Origin: Deltaproteobacteria bacterium
GTDB lineage: Bacteria; Desulfobacterota; Desulfobacteria; Desulfobacterales; SG8-13
Assembly (NCBI GenBank): GCA_030670715.1
Contig: DAOVBC010000101.1
Location: 1-7,679, forward strand
Direction: 5' to 3'
Length of the DNA: 7,679 nucleotides
The translations under genes and the position numbers were made by a program. Positions within the stretch are counted from its first letter, which is position 1, and each line of letters begins with the position of its first letter. Below the pieces are notes generated by a model. It was not told where the DNA came from. It saw only the letters and a program-made list of their open reading frames with translations, and ran no database searches. This document shows, piece after piece, positions 1 through 6,077 of this stretch.

Positions 1-921
1 GTATCAGCGGCCGCGAAGAAAACCGCTTCCGAAGTAAAGAAGAAAAGCTCTGAAATGAAACCCTCCGGTATAGAACCGCCCTCGGAACCAATTTTTGCAG
101 GCGCGGTGGATAAAGCGGATACAGCCAAACCCGACAAAACAGACAACTCTGCCGGAGAAGCAGCGCCGACTGCTCCATCTTTTGCTTCAGATGCAGTTTA
201 CGCACCCCCACCACCGGAGCATAGACCCGATCCGGCAGGAAGGGCAATAAAATATCTCATTGCCGGTTTCGTCATTCTGATGGCCCTTATTATCGGAACC
301 AGTATTCAAAATATGAACAAATATTTCTTAGTTGCGCGTCATGGCTCCGTAGAAATCTGGAAGGGCAGATTTTCTCCCATGGGACGGGAGCGGCTTGTTA
401 TCATGCCCGGCGTTCAACCCCCCGAACAGATCAATAAGGTTTACACGCGAGAAGAGGTTTTCCCCCTGGCTTTTAAGCATTACATAGATAAAGCCGACGC
501 CCTTTTGGATGTTCCCGGTTCTCCGGATTTTATCGGGGTCAAATCATACCTGAACCGGGCGCTCTCTTTTGCGTTGACCGATCAACTGCGCGCAACAGCC
601 AATTCAAAGATCGACAGCATCGACCGAATGATTCTCCTGTACAAAGCCGATGTCGCGGCTGGCAAAGGAACCCTGGCCGGCCTTAAAATCGCTGTGGATT
701 ATCTTGACCAGGCCGCCGCCCGTGGTCCGGATGAGATTGAAGCCAATCTAATAGAACGAAAGCTGGATTCCATCCGGAAACAGATGGTACTGTTCCATCC
801 CGGTCAACCTGAAACGGTACCGCAGGAGCCCCCGCCGGCAGCGGATACTGTAAAAAAGGTTGCGCCCGAAGTTCAACAAACCGTCCCGGTGGAAGCAACA
901 CCGGAGGAAAAATCCCCCTGA
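1..921 (+). CDS. Hypothetical single-pass membrane protein, 5' end outside window
   Basis: I do not recognise this protein's family. The reading frame is open from base 1, giving 18 more codons (Ala/Lys/Ser-rich) before the first ATG at 55. No clear Shine-Dalgarno sequence precedes that ATG, so the gene probably starts upstream of the window. Numbering from ATG 55 (288 aa): residues 1-62 are polar and rich in Pro, Ala, Lys and Asp (a PPPP run at 51-54), so probably disordered. Residues 66-84 form one strong hydrophobic membrane segment. Residues 95-250 look like a folded, partly helical domain, and 250-288 is a Pro/Glu/Val-rich tail. The likely topology is cytoplasmic N-terminus with the domain outside the membrane. 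The stop lies 48 bp before the binding-protein gene on the same strand with no visible terminator, so co-transcription is plausible. A helper or scaffold role for the transporter is conceivable but is only a guess from position. Confidence 0.75.
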   Translation, partial: VSAAAKKTASEVKKKSSEMKPSGIEPPSEPIFAGAVDKADTAKPDKTDNSAGEAAPTAPSFASDAVYAPPPPEHRPDPAGRAIKYLIAGFVILMALIIGTSIQNMNKYFLVARHGSVEIWKGRFSPMGRERLVIMPGVQPPEQINKVYTREEVFPLAFKHYIDKADALLDVPGSPDFIGVKSYLNRALSFALTDQLRATANSKIDSIDRMILLYKADVAAGKGTLAGLKIAVDYLDQAAARGPDEIEANLIERKLDSIRKQMVLFHPGQPETVPQEPPPAADTVKKVAPEVQQTVPVEATPEEKSP

Positions 922-969
922 CATTTCGTCTGCTTGGGTACGACCGTTTAACATTTTTCAGGTATCATC

Positions 970-3105
970 ATGAACATTCGAAGGCTCCTGATACTTGCCC
1001 CGGTGACAGTTATCATAGTGCTGCTCCAGTCTTATCTCTGGGTCCCTACCTATGATCAGCAAACCCGCGGGAACCCCGCCCGGATGTCCGAATATATCGC
1101 CGCTTCGATCGGTGACGCCAGCCTGCTGAATCCGATTCTCTCGGCCGATTCTGCCAGCAGCAATATCGAGGGCTTTGTTTTTGAAGGCCTCATCGATCGG
1201 GACGAAGAATTGCGGTTTCGCGGTCGCATTGCAACCCACTGGGAAATTTATGAAGATGCATTTTTTTATGTAAACGAATCCGCCGTTATTCCGGGACTGG
1301 AAGAGAACAACGCCGGGGCTGTGGCCGAACTTATTAGAAAAGTAAAGCACAATGATGACAAAGTAAATCCCGGGCTTCGAGCGACATTGCAGAACATCAA
1401 GAAAATATCCGTTCTGCCGGCGCGCACGTTTCGTGTGACACGCAGGGCCAAACTAACTTTGGACGACAAGGACGAAACAGAAATAACATTGCAGGTATCT
1501 GCACCGTACAGAATAAAATTAACGCTCGATCGGGTCGATCAAGACCTGTTCCACAATCTGTCACTTCTTCTGGGGAATGGATATTTTGAGTCGTTCCGGG
1601 GTGACCGCTTTGTTGAGGCTATGCCGTCTCTGAGTCAGGACAGGTTAAAGGCTTACGCTCGCCGAATTCTTCCGGCCACCGAACACAATCCGACCCTTGT
1701 TTTTCATCTAAGACCCGATGTGAAATTTCATGATGGCCACATCCTCGATGCCGGAGATGTCCGCTTTACCTATGAATCCATCATGAACGCCAGGAACCTG
1801 TCTCCCCGCACCGCAGATTACGAACCGGTCAAAGCGATTGAAGTGATCGATCCGCTGACAGTCCGGATCGTTTACAAAAGGCTCTATTCCCCGGCCATCG
1901 GGACCTGGTTCATGGGAATCCTGCCCGAACACCTGCTGAATGCAAAGGCGTTGGAACAGGAAGCCCTGCGGCTTGGAAAAGACCCTAACACCTTTACCAT
2001 GCGCCACAGCACTTTTAACCGCAATCCCATCGGCTGCGGTCCGTTTATATTTAAGGAGTGGAAATCAGATCAGTACATTCTGCTGGATCGCTTTAAGGAT
2101 TACTGGGAAGGACCGCCGAATTATAAAAAATATATTTACCGTATTGTGCCGGATCTGCTGACCCAGGAAATGGAATTTTATGCCGGAACGGTTGACAGCT
2201 ACAGTGTTCAGCCGCACCAGGTACAGCGGTTGAGATCCGATGATCGTTATCAAAGTTTCTCCGGAACATCCTTTGGCTACACCTATATCGGCTACAATAT
2301 GCGGCGTAAACCTTTCGACGATCCACGGGTCCGCCTGGCTCTGGGGATGGCGATCGACGTGGATAAGATCATAAAATACGTCCTGTACGGCCAGGGAGAA
2401 CAAATAACAGGACCGTTTGTCAAACAAACCGAATATTATAACCGGTCAATTGAAGCGGTACCCTATGACCCGGAAGGTGCACTGCAGCTGCTGCAGGAGG
2501 CCGGCTGGCACCGAAATAACCAGGGGTGGCTGGAAAAGGACGGCAAACGCCTGGAGTTTACCCTCATCACCAACAGCGGAAACGATCTGCGCAAGGCGAT
2601 ACTGGCCATCGCCCAGGACGCCTGGAAACAGATCGGGATAAACACGCGCACGGACCTTGTAGAATGGTCGGTGTTTATTCAAAACCGTGTCAACAAACTG
2701 GATTTTGATGCCATTGTCCTGGGATGGAGTATGGGTATCGATCCGGACCTTTACCAGATCTGGCACTCCAGCCAGACCCATCCCGAGCAGCTCAATTTTG
2801 TCGGTTTTAAAAATACAACAGCAGATGATCTGATTGTAAAGATCCGTCAGGAATATGATTTTAACAAGCAGGTCGAATACTGCCACCGGCTCCATGAAAT
2901 CATCGCCCGGCAGCAGCCGTATACCTTTCTGTATATGGGCAAATGGACGGCCGTCCTGGACAAACGCATCGCTATTAAAACTATAGACAGTACCGGAAAT
3001 CCTGTTTACCAGAAAATAAAACCGACCAAAACCGGAAACTATACATTCTATTTTAACAAGTGGATCAAACTGCCCGAAGTACCGACCTTTTCGGCGGAAG
3101 GGTAG
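970..3105 (+). CDS. ABC transporter substrate-binding protein, family 5 (DppA/OppA-like), enlarged
   Basis: This 711 aa protein is the extracytoplasmic ligand-binding component of the importer. Family 5 hallmarks appear in order: an N-terminal block at 46-74 (SIGDAS-x-LNP...FEGL), THWEIYED at 89-96, FHLRPDVKFHDG at 245-256 followed by AGDVRFTYES at 261-270, NPIGCGPFIFKEW at 352-364, and YNMRRKPFDDPRVRLAL at 442-458. It is longer than the usual 500-560 aa mainly because about 145 residues (roughly 97-240) separate two blocks that are normally adjacent. Residues 6-24 are strongly hydrophobic after two arginines. There is no lipobox cysteine and no obvious signal peptidase I site, so it may stay anchored by this segment. 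The ATG at 970 is preceded by a weak CAGG at 959-962, seven bases away. The adjacent permease and ATPase genes support the role. Substrate is unknown; peptides are the default guess. Confidence 0.93.
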   Translation: MNIRRLLILAPVTVIIVLLQSYLWVPTYDQQTRGNPARMSEYIAASIGDASLLNPILSADSASSNIEGFVFEGLIDRDEELRFRGRIATHWEIYEDAFFYVNESAVIPGLEENNAGAVAELIRKVKHNDDKVNPGLRATLQNIKKISVLPARTFRVTRRAKLTLDDKDETEITLQVSAPYRIKLTLDRVDQDLFHNLSLLLGNGYFESFRGDRFVEAMPSLSQDRLKAYARRILPATEHNPTLVFHLRPDVKFHDGHILDAGDVRFTYESIMNARNLSPRTADYEPVKAIEVIDPLTVRIVYKRLYSPAIGTWFMGILPEHLLNAKALEQEALRLGKDPNTFTMRHSTFNRNPIGCGPFIFKEWKSDQYILLDRFKDYWEGPPNYKKYIYRIVPDLLTQEMEFYAGTVDSYSVQPHQVQRLRSDDRYQSFSGTSFGYTYIGYNMRRKPFDDPRVRLALGMAIDVDKIIKYVLYGQGEQITGPFVKQTEYYNRSIEAVPYDPEGALQLLQEAGWHRNNQGWLEKDGKRLEFTLITNSGNDLRKAILAIAQDAWKQIGINTRTDLVEWSVFIQNRVNKLDFDAIVLGWSMGIDPDLYQIWHSSQTHPEQLNFVGFKNTTADDLIVKIRQEYDFNKQVEYCHRLHEIIARQQPYTFLYMGKWTAVLDKRIAIKTIDSTGNPVYQKIKPTKTGNYTFYFNKWIKLPEVPTFSAEG

Positions 3106-3136
3106 TAAAAAAGGTTTCGGGTTACGGGCTAAGAGA

Positions 3137-3216
3137 TTGAACCGGTGAAACGGAGAGACCGTGAAGAGATGAAACGGCGAAACGGTGAAGGGATGAATCG
3201 GGTAAATGATGAAACG
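3137..3216 (+). repeat. Tandem array of degenerate 8-bp units (RTGAAACG)
   Basis: Ten contiguous octamers can be read in one phase: TTGAACCG, GTGAAACG, GAGAGACC, GTGAAGAG, ATGAAACG, GCGAAACG, GTGAAGGG, ATGAATCG, GGTAAATG and ATGAAACG. Exact GAAACGG occurs at 3147, 3171, 3179 and 3211, at distances of 24, 8 and 32, all multiples of eight. The array begins 31 bp after the binding-protein stop. Long frames opposite it (for example 2446-3282 on the minus strand) read the repeat as Ser-Pro-Phe-His-type peptide and are not genes. Confidence 0.85.
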
Positions 3217-3250
3217 GAGTCCCGGAGAAGCGACGTACTGTTCGACGCTC

Positions 3251-3278
3251 GATATTCGATATTGGATATTCGATGATT
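3251..3278 (+). repeat. Tandem array of 7-bp units (GATATTS)
   Basis: The units GATATTC, GATATTG and GATATTC lie head to tail at 3251-3271, followed by a decayed fourth unit, GATGATT. This AT-rich array starts 34 bp after the octamer array and differs from it in unit sequence and period. Confidence 0.75.
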
Positions 3279-3304
3279 CCAAGTTTCAGATCCTTTACAA
3301 CAGG

Positions 3305-3367
3305 CGAACCGGCTCAACCGGCCAAACCGACACTACTGACTCAACTGGCACAACTGACTCAACCGTT
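3305..3367 (+). repeat. Tandem array of 9-bp units (TCAACYGRC)
   Basis: Seven nonamers are in phase: CGAACCGGC, TCAACCGGC, CAAACCGAC, ACTACTGAC, TCAACTGGC, ACAACTGAC and TCAACCGTT. Positions 4-7 (ACYG) are the most constant. The minus-strand frame at 3295-3534 reads it as a Val/Ser/Glu/Pro repeat, which I treat as a by-product. Confidence 0.8.
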
Positions 3368-3514
3368 TTGTATTTTAGGCATTTTAGTGCACCCTGGCCC
3401 AGACCGATCACCAGTACTAAATGCATCATAAGCCAGGTTTGGAACCATGCATAGGCTATAATAATATATGAACCTGTCGCTCCAGGGCGGGCTTTAGGCA
3501 TTGGCACTTTGAGC
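3368..3514. other. Intergenic segment between repeat arrays, with a 10-bp direct repeat
   Basis: These 147 bp lie between the two nonamer arrays. TTTAGGCATT occurs at 3374-3383 and again at 3493-3502 in the same orientation, near the two ends of the segment. ATGCAT occurs at 3421 and 3447. A TATAAT at 3457-3462 has no acceptable -35 box at 16-18 bp. The minus strand has an open frame here with a hydrophobic middle, discussed under rejected items. I see no convincing gene. Confidence 0.4.
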
Positions 3515-3568
3515 AATGAACCCAATGAACTCAATGAACTCGACTAACTTAATCAACCCAAGTAACCT
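3515..3568 (+). repeat. Tandem array of 9-bp units (AATGAACYC)
   Basis: Six nonamers are in phase: AATGAACCC, AATGAACTC, AATGAACTC, GACTAACTT, AATCAACCC and AAGTAACCT. After them, TTGAACCC occurs at 3568-3575 and 3582-3589 in a slipped phase. The array ends shortly before the permease start, so it forms the untranslated leader of that gene in any operon transcript. Confidence 0.8.
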
Positions 3569-3606
3569 TGAACCCAGAACCTTGAACCCTTAAAGGTAAA
3601 CCTGAA

Positions 3607-4566
3607 ATGTTGTCCTTTATCGGCCGCAGTGTCGTCCAAAAAATAGTTACGCTTTTCTTTGTCTCTATTATTTCATTTTTGATCATTCACCTGGCGCCGG
3701 GAGAACCGAGCCAGGTGGATCCGTTGAATCCCAAGTTCACCCCGGAGATGGTTGAGCGCTTCCGCCAGGAATTTCATCTGGATAAACCCCTGTACGTTCA
3801 ATACCTCTATTTCTACCGGGATCTTTTTACCGGAAGGACCGTATCATGGAAAGACAACCGGTCGGTGATGGTCAAAATCTGGGAACGTTTTCTGAACAGC
3901 CTGCCGCTTTTCATTGTCGGCACCATACTGACCTGGACCCTGTCCTTTCCCATCGGCATCCGGTCGGCAATCTTTAGGGGGCGCGTATTCGATCGCAGTG
4001 CCACATTCATTTCTTACCTTTTGATTTCCATACCCGGATTCTTTTTCGCATACGTTTTAATCATTCTGGTCGTCACATATTTCCATGTACCGGTAATCGG
4101 CATGGAGACTTTCGGCATGGGGGAGGCCTCTTGGCCCAGCATGGCCATGGACCGCGTCTGGCACCTGCTGCTTCCATCGCTGCTGGGTGCCACCGGCGGG
4201 ATTGCCGTATTATCACGATATGTTCGCAGTCAGATGCTGGAAGTTGAGGGCCAGGATTTCGTTAGAACCGCCAGGGCCAAAGGGTTGCCGCCGGACGACG
4301 TTCATTATAAACACGCCCTGCGCAACGCCCTGCTGCCGTTTGTGACCATGTTCGGATTGATACTGCCGGGGCTGATCGGCGGCTCCGTCATTATCGAGTC
4401 GATATTCTCCTGGCCGGGTATGGGGCGAATGGCATATGAAGCCATACTGGCGAGGGATTATCCGGTGATACTCACGGTGAACTTTGTATCGGCCGTACTG
4501 GTTCTCATCGGTACTTTTATTTCCGACGTACTTTATCTGATGGTTGACCCGAGGATACGTATGTGA
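3607..4566 (+). CDS. dppB: ABC transporter permease, DppB/OppB-like
   Basis: A 319 aa inner-membrane permease, normal length for DppB. It forms half of the transmembrane channel with the DppC-like partner. The N-terminus carries the family's first membrane segment (about 10-29) and LAPGEP at 29-34, followed by the periplasmic region (FHLDKPLYVQYLYF, 56-69). Further hydrophobic segments lie near 99-118, 134-157, 187-205, 243-265 and 289-311. The cytoplasmic EAA loop that contacts the ATPases is at about 217-244 (DFVRTARAKGL...RNALLP, with the conserved Gly at 226). It ends with the usual DP-x-IR motif (VDPRIRM). The ATG at 3607 is preceded by AAAGG at 3592-3596, ten bases away, which is a mediocre site. 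It overlaps the next gene at TGATG, which suggests translational coupling. The dppB symbol marks the type only; peptide specificity is not shown. Confidence 0.94.
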   Translation: MLSFIGRSVVQKIVTLFFVSIISFLIIHLAPGEPSQVDPLNPKFTPEMVERFRQEFHLDKPLYVQYLYFYRDLFTGRTVSWKDNRSVMVKIWERFLNSLPLFIVGTILTWTLSFPIGIRSAIFRGRVFDRSATFISYLLISIPGFFFAYVLIILVVTYFHVPVIGMETFGMGEASWPSMAMDRVWHLLLPSLLGATGGIAVLSRYVRSQMLEVEGQDFVRTARAKGLPPDDVHYKHALRNALLPFVTMFGLILPGLIGGSVIIESIFSWPGMGRMAYEAILARDYPVILTVNFVSAVLVLIGTFISDVLYLMVDPRIRM

Positions 4567-5738
4567 TGGAAACAGCAGATAACATACAGCTGCAAGGTAT
4601 TCAGCTGGAAGCGCCCCTGGCGCCGCGCAGAACACAATGGCAGGCATTCTGGCTGCTTTTCAAACAGAACCGAATGGCCATCATCGGGTTGATTATTTTT
4701 GTGCTCTTCTTTATTACCGCTTTTATCGGACTTTTATTAACGTCCGGTAATGACCCCGTGTTCAACCCGGCGCTTGTCCGCCTGCAGGAAAAACTGCGCC
4801 CTCCTCTTGCAAAACCGCATCTTGATTCTCTGCAACCGAACGAGGTCCCTGAGCTTGGCATATATCTTTTCGGGACTGATGACCTGGGGCGGGATGTTTT
4901 TTTCCGAATGCTTCAGGGAGCCTGGGTATCACTGACCGTCGGGTTTGTGGCGGTGGGTATCTCGGTAATCATAGGCATCTTTCTGGGCGGCATTGCCGGC
5001 TATTTTGGGCAGCACCGCATCCGACTGGATCATATTCTGCTGACCGCAATGATGACCACCGGAGCAATACTGCTTGGCGTCGGCATTTCCAAACCCGGTG
5101 CTGCTCTATTAATTGTCGGTCATGCCTATATTTTCTTTCTCATACTCAGGCGCCTGCTGACCGGCAAAACCATGCCCTTCGACGGATTAAGACTTCTTCA
5201 CATAAATACTTTCTCCGTGGACACGCTGATCATGCGCCTTGTGGACATCATGCTGTGCTTCCCCAGCTTTTTCCTGATTCTAACGGTTGTCGCGCTTCTG
5301 CCGGCCAGTATCTATAATATCATGATCGTTATCGGACTGACCAGCTGGATGGGCGCGACAAGGTTCGTCCGCGCTGAATTTCTTTCTCTGCGGGAACAGG
5401 ATTTTGTTGCCGCCGCCCGGGCGCTGGGTGTCGGCAATTTCCGGATTATCTTCCGCCACATGATGCCCAATGCGATTGCACCGGTACTTGTGTCGGCCAC
5501 CATCGGCATCGCCACGGCCATGTTAACCGAAGCGGGATTGAGCTTTCTGGGATTCGGTGTGCCGCCGCCGCATGCAACCTGGGGAAATATTTTATCCAGT
5601 GGTAAAAATTTTATTTTTGACGCCCCCTGGCTGACGTTTATACCCGGTATTGCCATTTTAATCGTCGTTCTGGCCTTTAACCTTTTCGGCGAGGGTCTGC
5701 GGGATGTGTTGAATCCGAAGCTCAGGGAAAGGCACTAA
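4566..5738 (+). CDS. dppC: ABC transporter permease, DppC/OppC-like, with an extra hydrophobic insertion
   Basis: A 390 aa permease, the second half of the channel; family members are usually about 280-310 aa. The N-terminal segment (WQAFWLLFKQNRMAIIGL, 25-42) leads into membrane segment 1. FGTDDLGRDVF at 102-112 and the stretch ending GIAGYFG at 142-148 are canonical. The EAA loop is at about 276-305 (REQDFVAAARALG...PNAIAP), and LSFLGFGVPPP...WG at 325-340 closes the family pattern. The excess is residues about 149-217, placed between GYFG and VDTLIMRLVDIML, which are normally almost adjacent. It contains two hydrophobic stretches near 157-172 and 178-196. I chose the ATG at 4566, whose A is the last base of the dppB stop (TGATG); a GTG at 4563 would add one residue. 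The stop at 5736-5738 is followed by a 339 bp repeat-filled gap. Confidence 0.93.
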   Translation: METADNIQLQGIQLEAPLAPRRTQWQAFWLLFKQNRMAIIGLIIFVLFFITAFIGLLLTSGNDPVFNPALVRLQEKLRPPLAKPHLDSLQPNEVPELGIYLFGTDDLGRDVFFRMLQGAWVSLTVGFVAVGISVIIGIFLGGIAGYFGQHRIRLDHILLTAMMTTGAILLGVGISKPGAALLIVGHAYIFFLILRRLLTGKTMPFDGLRLLHINTFSVDTLIMRLVDIMLCFPSFFLILTVVALLPASIYNIMIVIGLTSWMGATRFVRAEFLSLREQDFVAAARALGVGNFRIIFRHMMPNAIAPVLVSATIGIATAMLTEAGLSFLGFGVPPPHATWGNILSSGKNFIFDAPWLTFIPGIAILIVVLAFNLFGEGLRDVLNPKLRERH

Positions 5739-5739
5739 C

Positions 5740-5753
5740 CGATGGATCCATCG
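5740..5753. repeat. 14-bp perfect palindrome just after the dppC stop
   Basis: CGATGGATCCATCG reads the same on both strands and begins two bases after the TAA. As RNA it would give only a five-pair stem with a GATC loop and no following U-run, so it is not an intrinsic terminator. It may be chance or a protein-binding site. Confidence 0.35.
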
Positions 5754-5801
5754 ACCGGGTGAATAATTTGAGAATAACCGATCATAAAAGCCTTGTTCGT
5801 C

Positions 5802-5822
5802 GTCCGTTGTCAGTTGTCCGTA
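5802..5822 (-). repeat. 7-bp tandem array, left inverted copy
   Basis: Three heptamers, GTCCGTT, GTCAGTT and GTCCGTA, run up to the left end of the palindromic element. On the minus strand they read TACGGAC, AACTGAC, AACGGAC, alternating GGAC and TGAC. The same alternating pattern occurs on the plus strand at 6014-6041, so the two arrays are inverted relative to each other. Confidence 0.7.
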
Positions 5823-5966
5823 GAAGTGGTTTCAAAACATCGGATCAGGTTCAAGGGCAAGGCGTCCCGCTCATTGAAAGCGGAGCGTACACGTAGTACG
5901 TGAGCATATCAATTCGCGGGACAACGCAGACATTGGGCCTCAGATGGGGTTTTGAAACCACTTCTA
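5821..5966. repeat. 146-bp nested palindromic element (MITE/REP-like)
   Basis: The ends are perfect 18 bp inverted repeats, TAGAAGTGGTTTCAAAAC at 5821-5838 and its complement at 5949-5966. Inside, GTCCCGC (5864-5870) pairs with GCGGGAC (5916-5922), ATTGA (5873-5877) with TCAAT (5909-5913), and at the tip CGTAC (5886-5890) with GTACG (5896-5900) around ACGTA. Transcribed, this would be one long interrupted hairpin. There is no coding frame for a transposase, so it would be non-autonomous if mobile. I see no clear target-site duplication next to the arms. Its layout resembles palindromic repeats I associate with Desulfobacterales, but copy number cannot be judged from one window. Confidence 0.75.
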
Positions 5967-6013
5967 GTAAAACATATGGCCGCCTAATCCAACACACGAA
6001 CAGAAAAGTGGAC

Positions 6014-6041
6014 TACGGACTGCTGACCACGGACCACTGAC
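6014..6041 (+). repeat. 7-bp tandem array, right inverted copy
   Basis: Four heptamers, TACGGAC, TGCTGAC, CACGGAC and CACTGAC, share the form NNCKGAC with GGAC and TGAC alternating, in effect a 14 bp higher-order unit. The interval 6013-6034 matches the reverse complement of 5802-5823 at 19 of 22 positions. The array ends 36 bp before the dppD start. Confidence 0.7.
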
Positions 6042-6077
6042 CCTTGGATTGCAAGCCCATTTTCAGGCAACTATAAT

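Noticed and set aside
2446..3282. Long minus-strand frame of 278 aa opposite the binding-protein gene
   Set aside because: It overlaps the 3' third of a well-supported family 5 gene. Its N-terminal part is low-complexity Ser-Pro-Phe-His text from the octamer array.
3457..3462. TATAAT as a promoter -10 box for the permease genes
   Set aside because: No plausible -35 box lies 16-18 bp upstream. The nearest TTTGGA leaves a spacer of only about 13 bp, and the surroundings are AT-rich by composition.
3295..3534. Minus-strand 79 aa frame with a hydrophobic centre
   Set aside because: Its two ends are translations of the nonamer arrays, and I see no ribosome site. Only the middle (the 3368-3514 segment) is non-repetitive. 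It could be a relic, but nothing supports expression.
3137..3568. Repeat arrays as a CRISPR
   Set aside because: The units are only 7-9 bp, directly abutting and degenerate, with no unique spacers and no cas genes in view.
4213..4647. Minus-strand 144 aa frame across the dppB/dppC junction
   Set aside because: It is a shadow of two strongly supported permease genes, with no family features of its own.
5740..5753. Palindrome after dppC as a transcription terminator
   Set aside because: The stem is only five pairs and no T-run follows.
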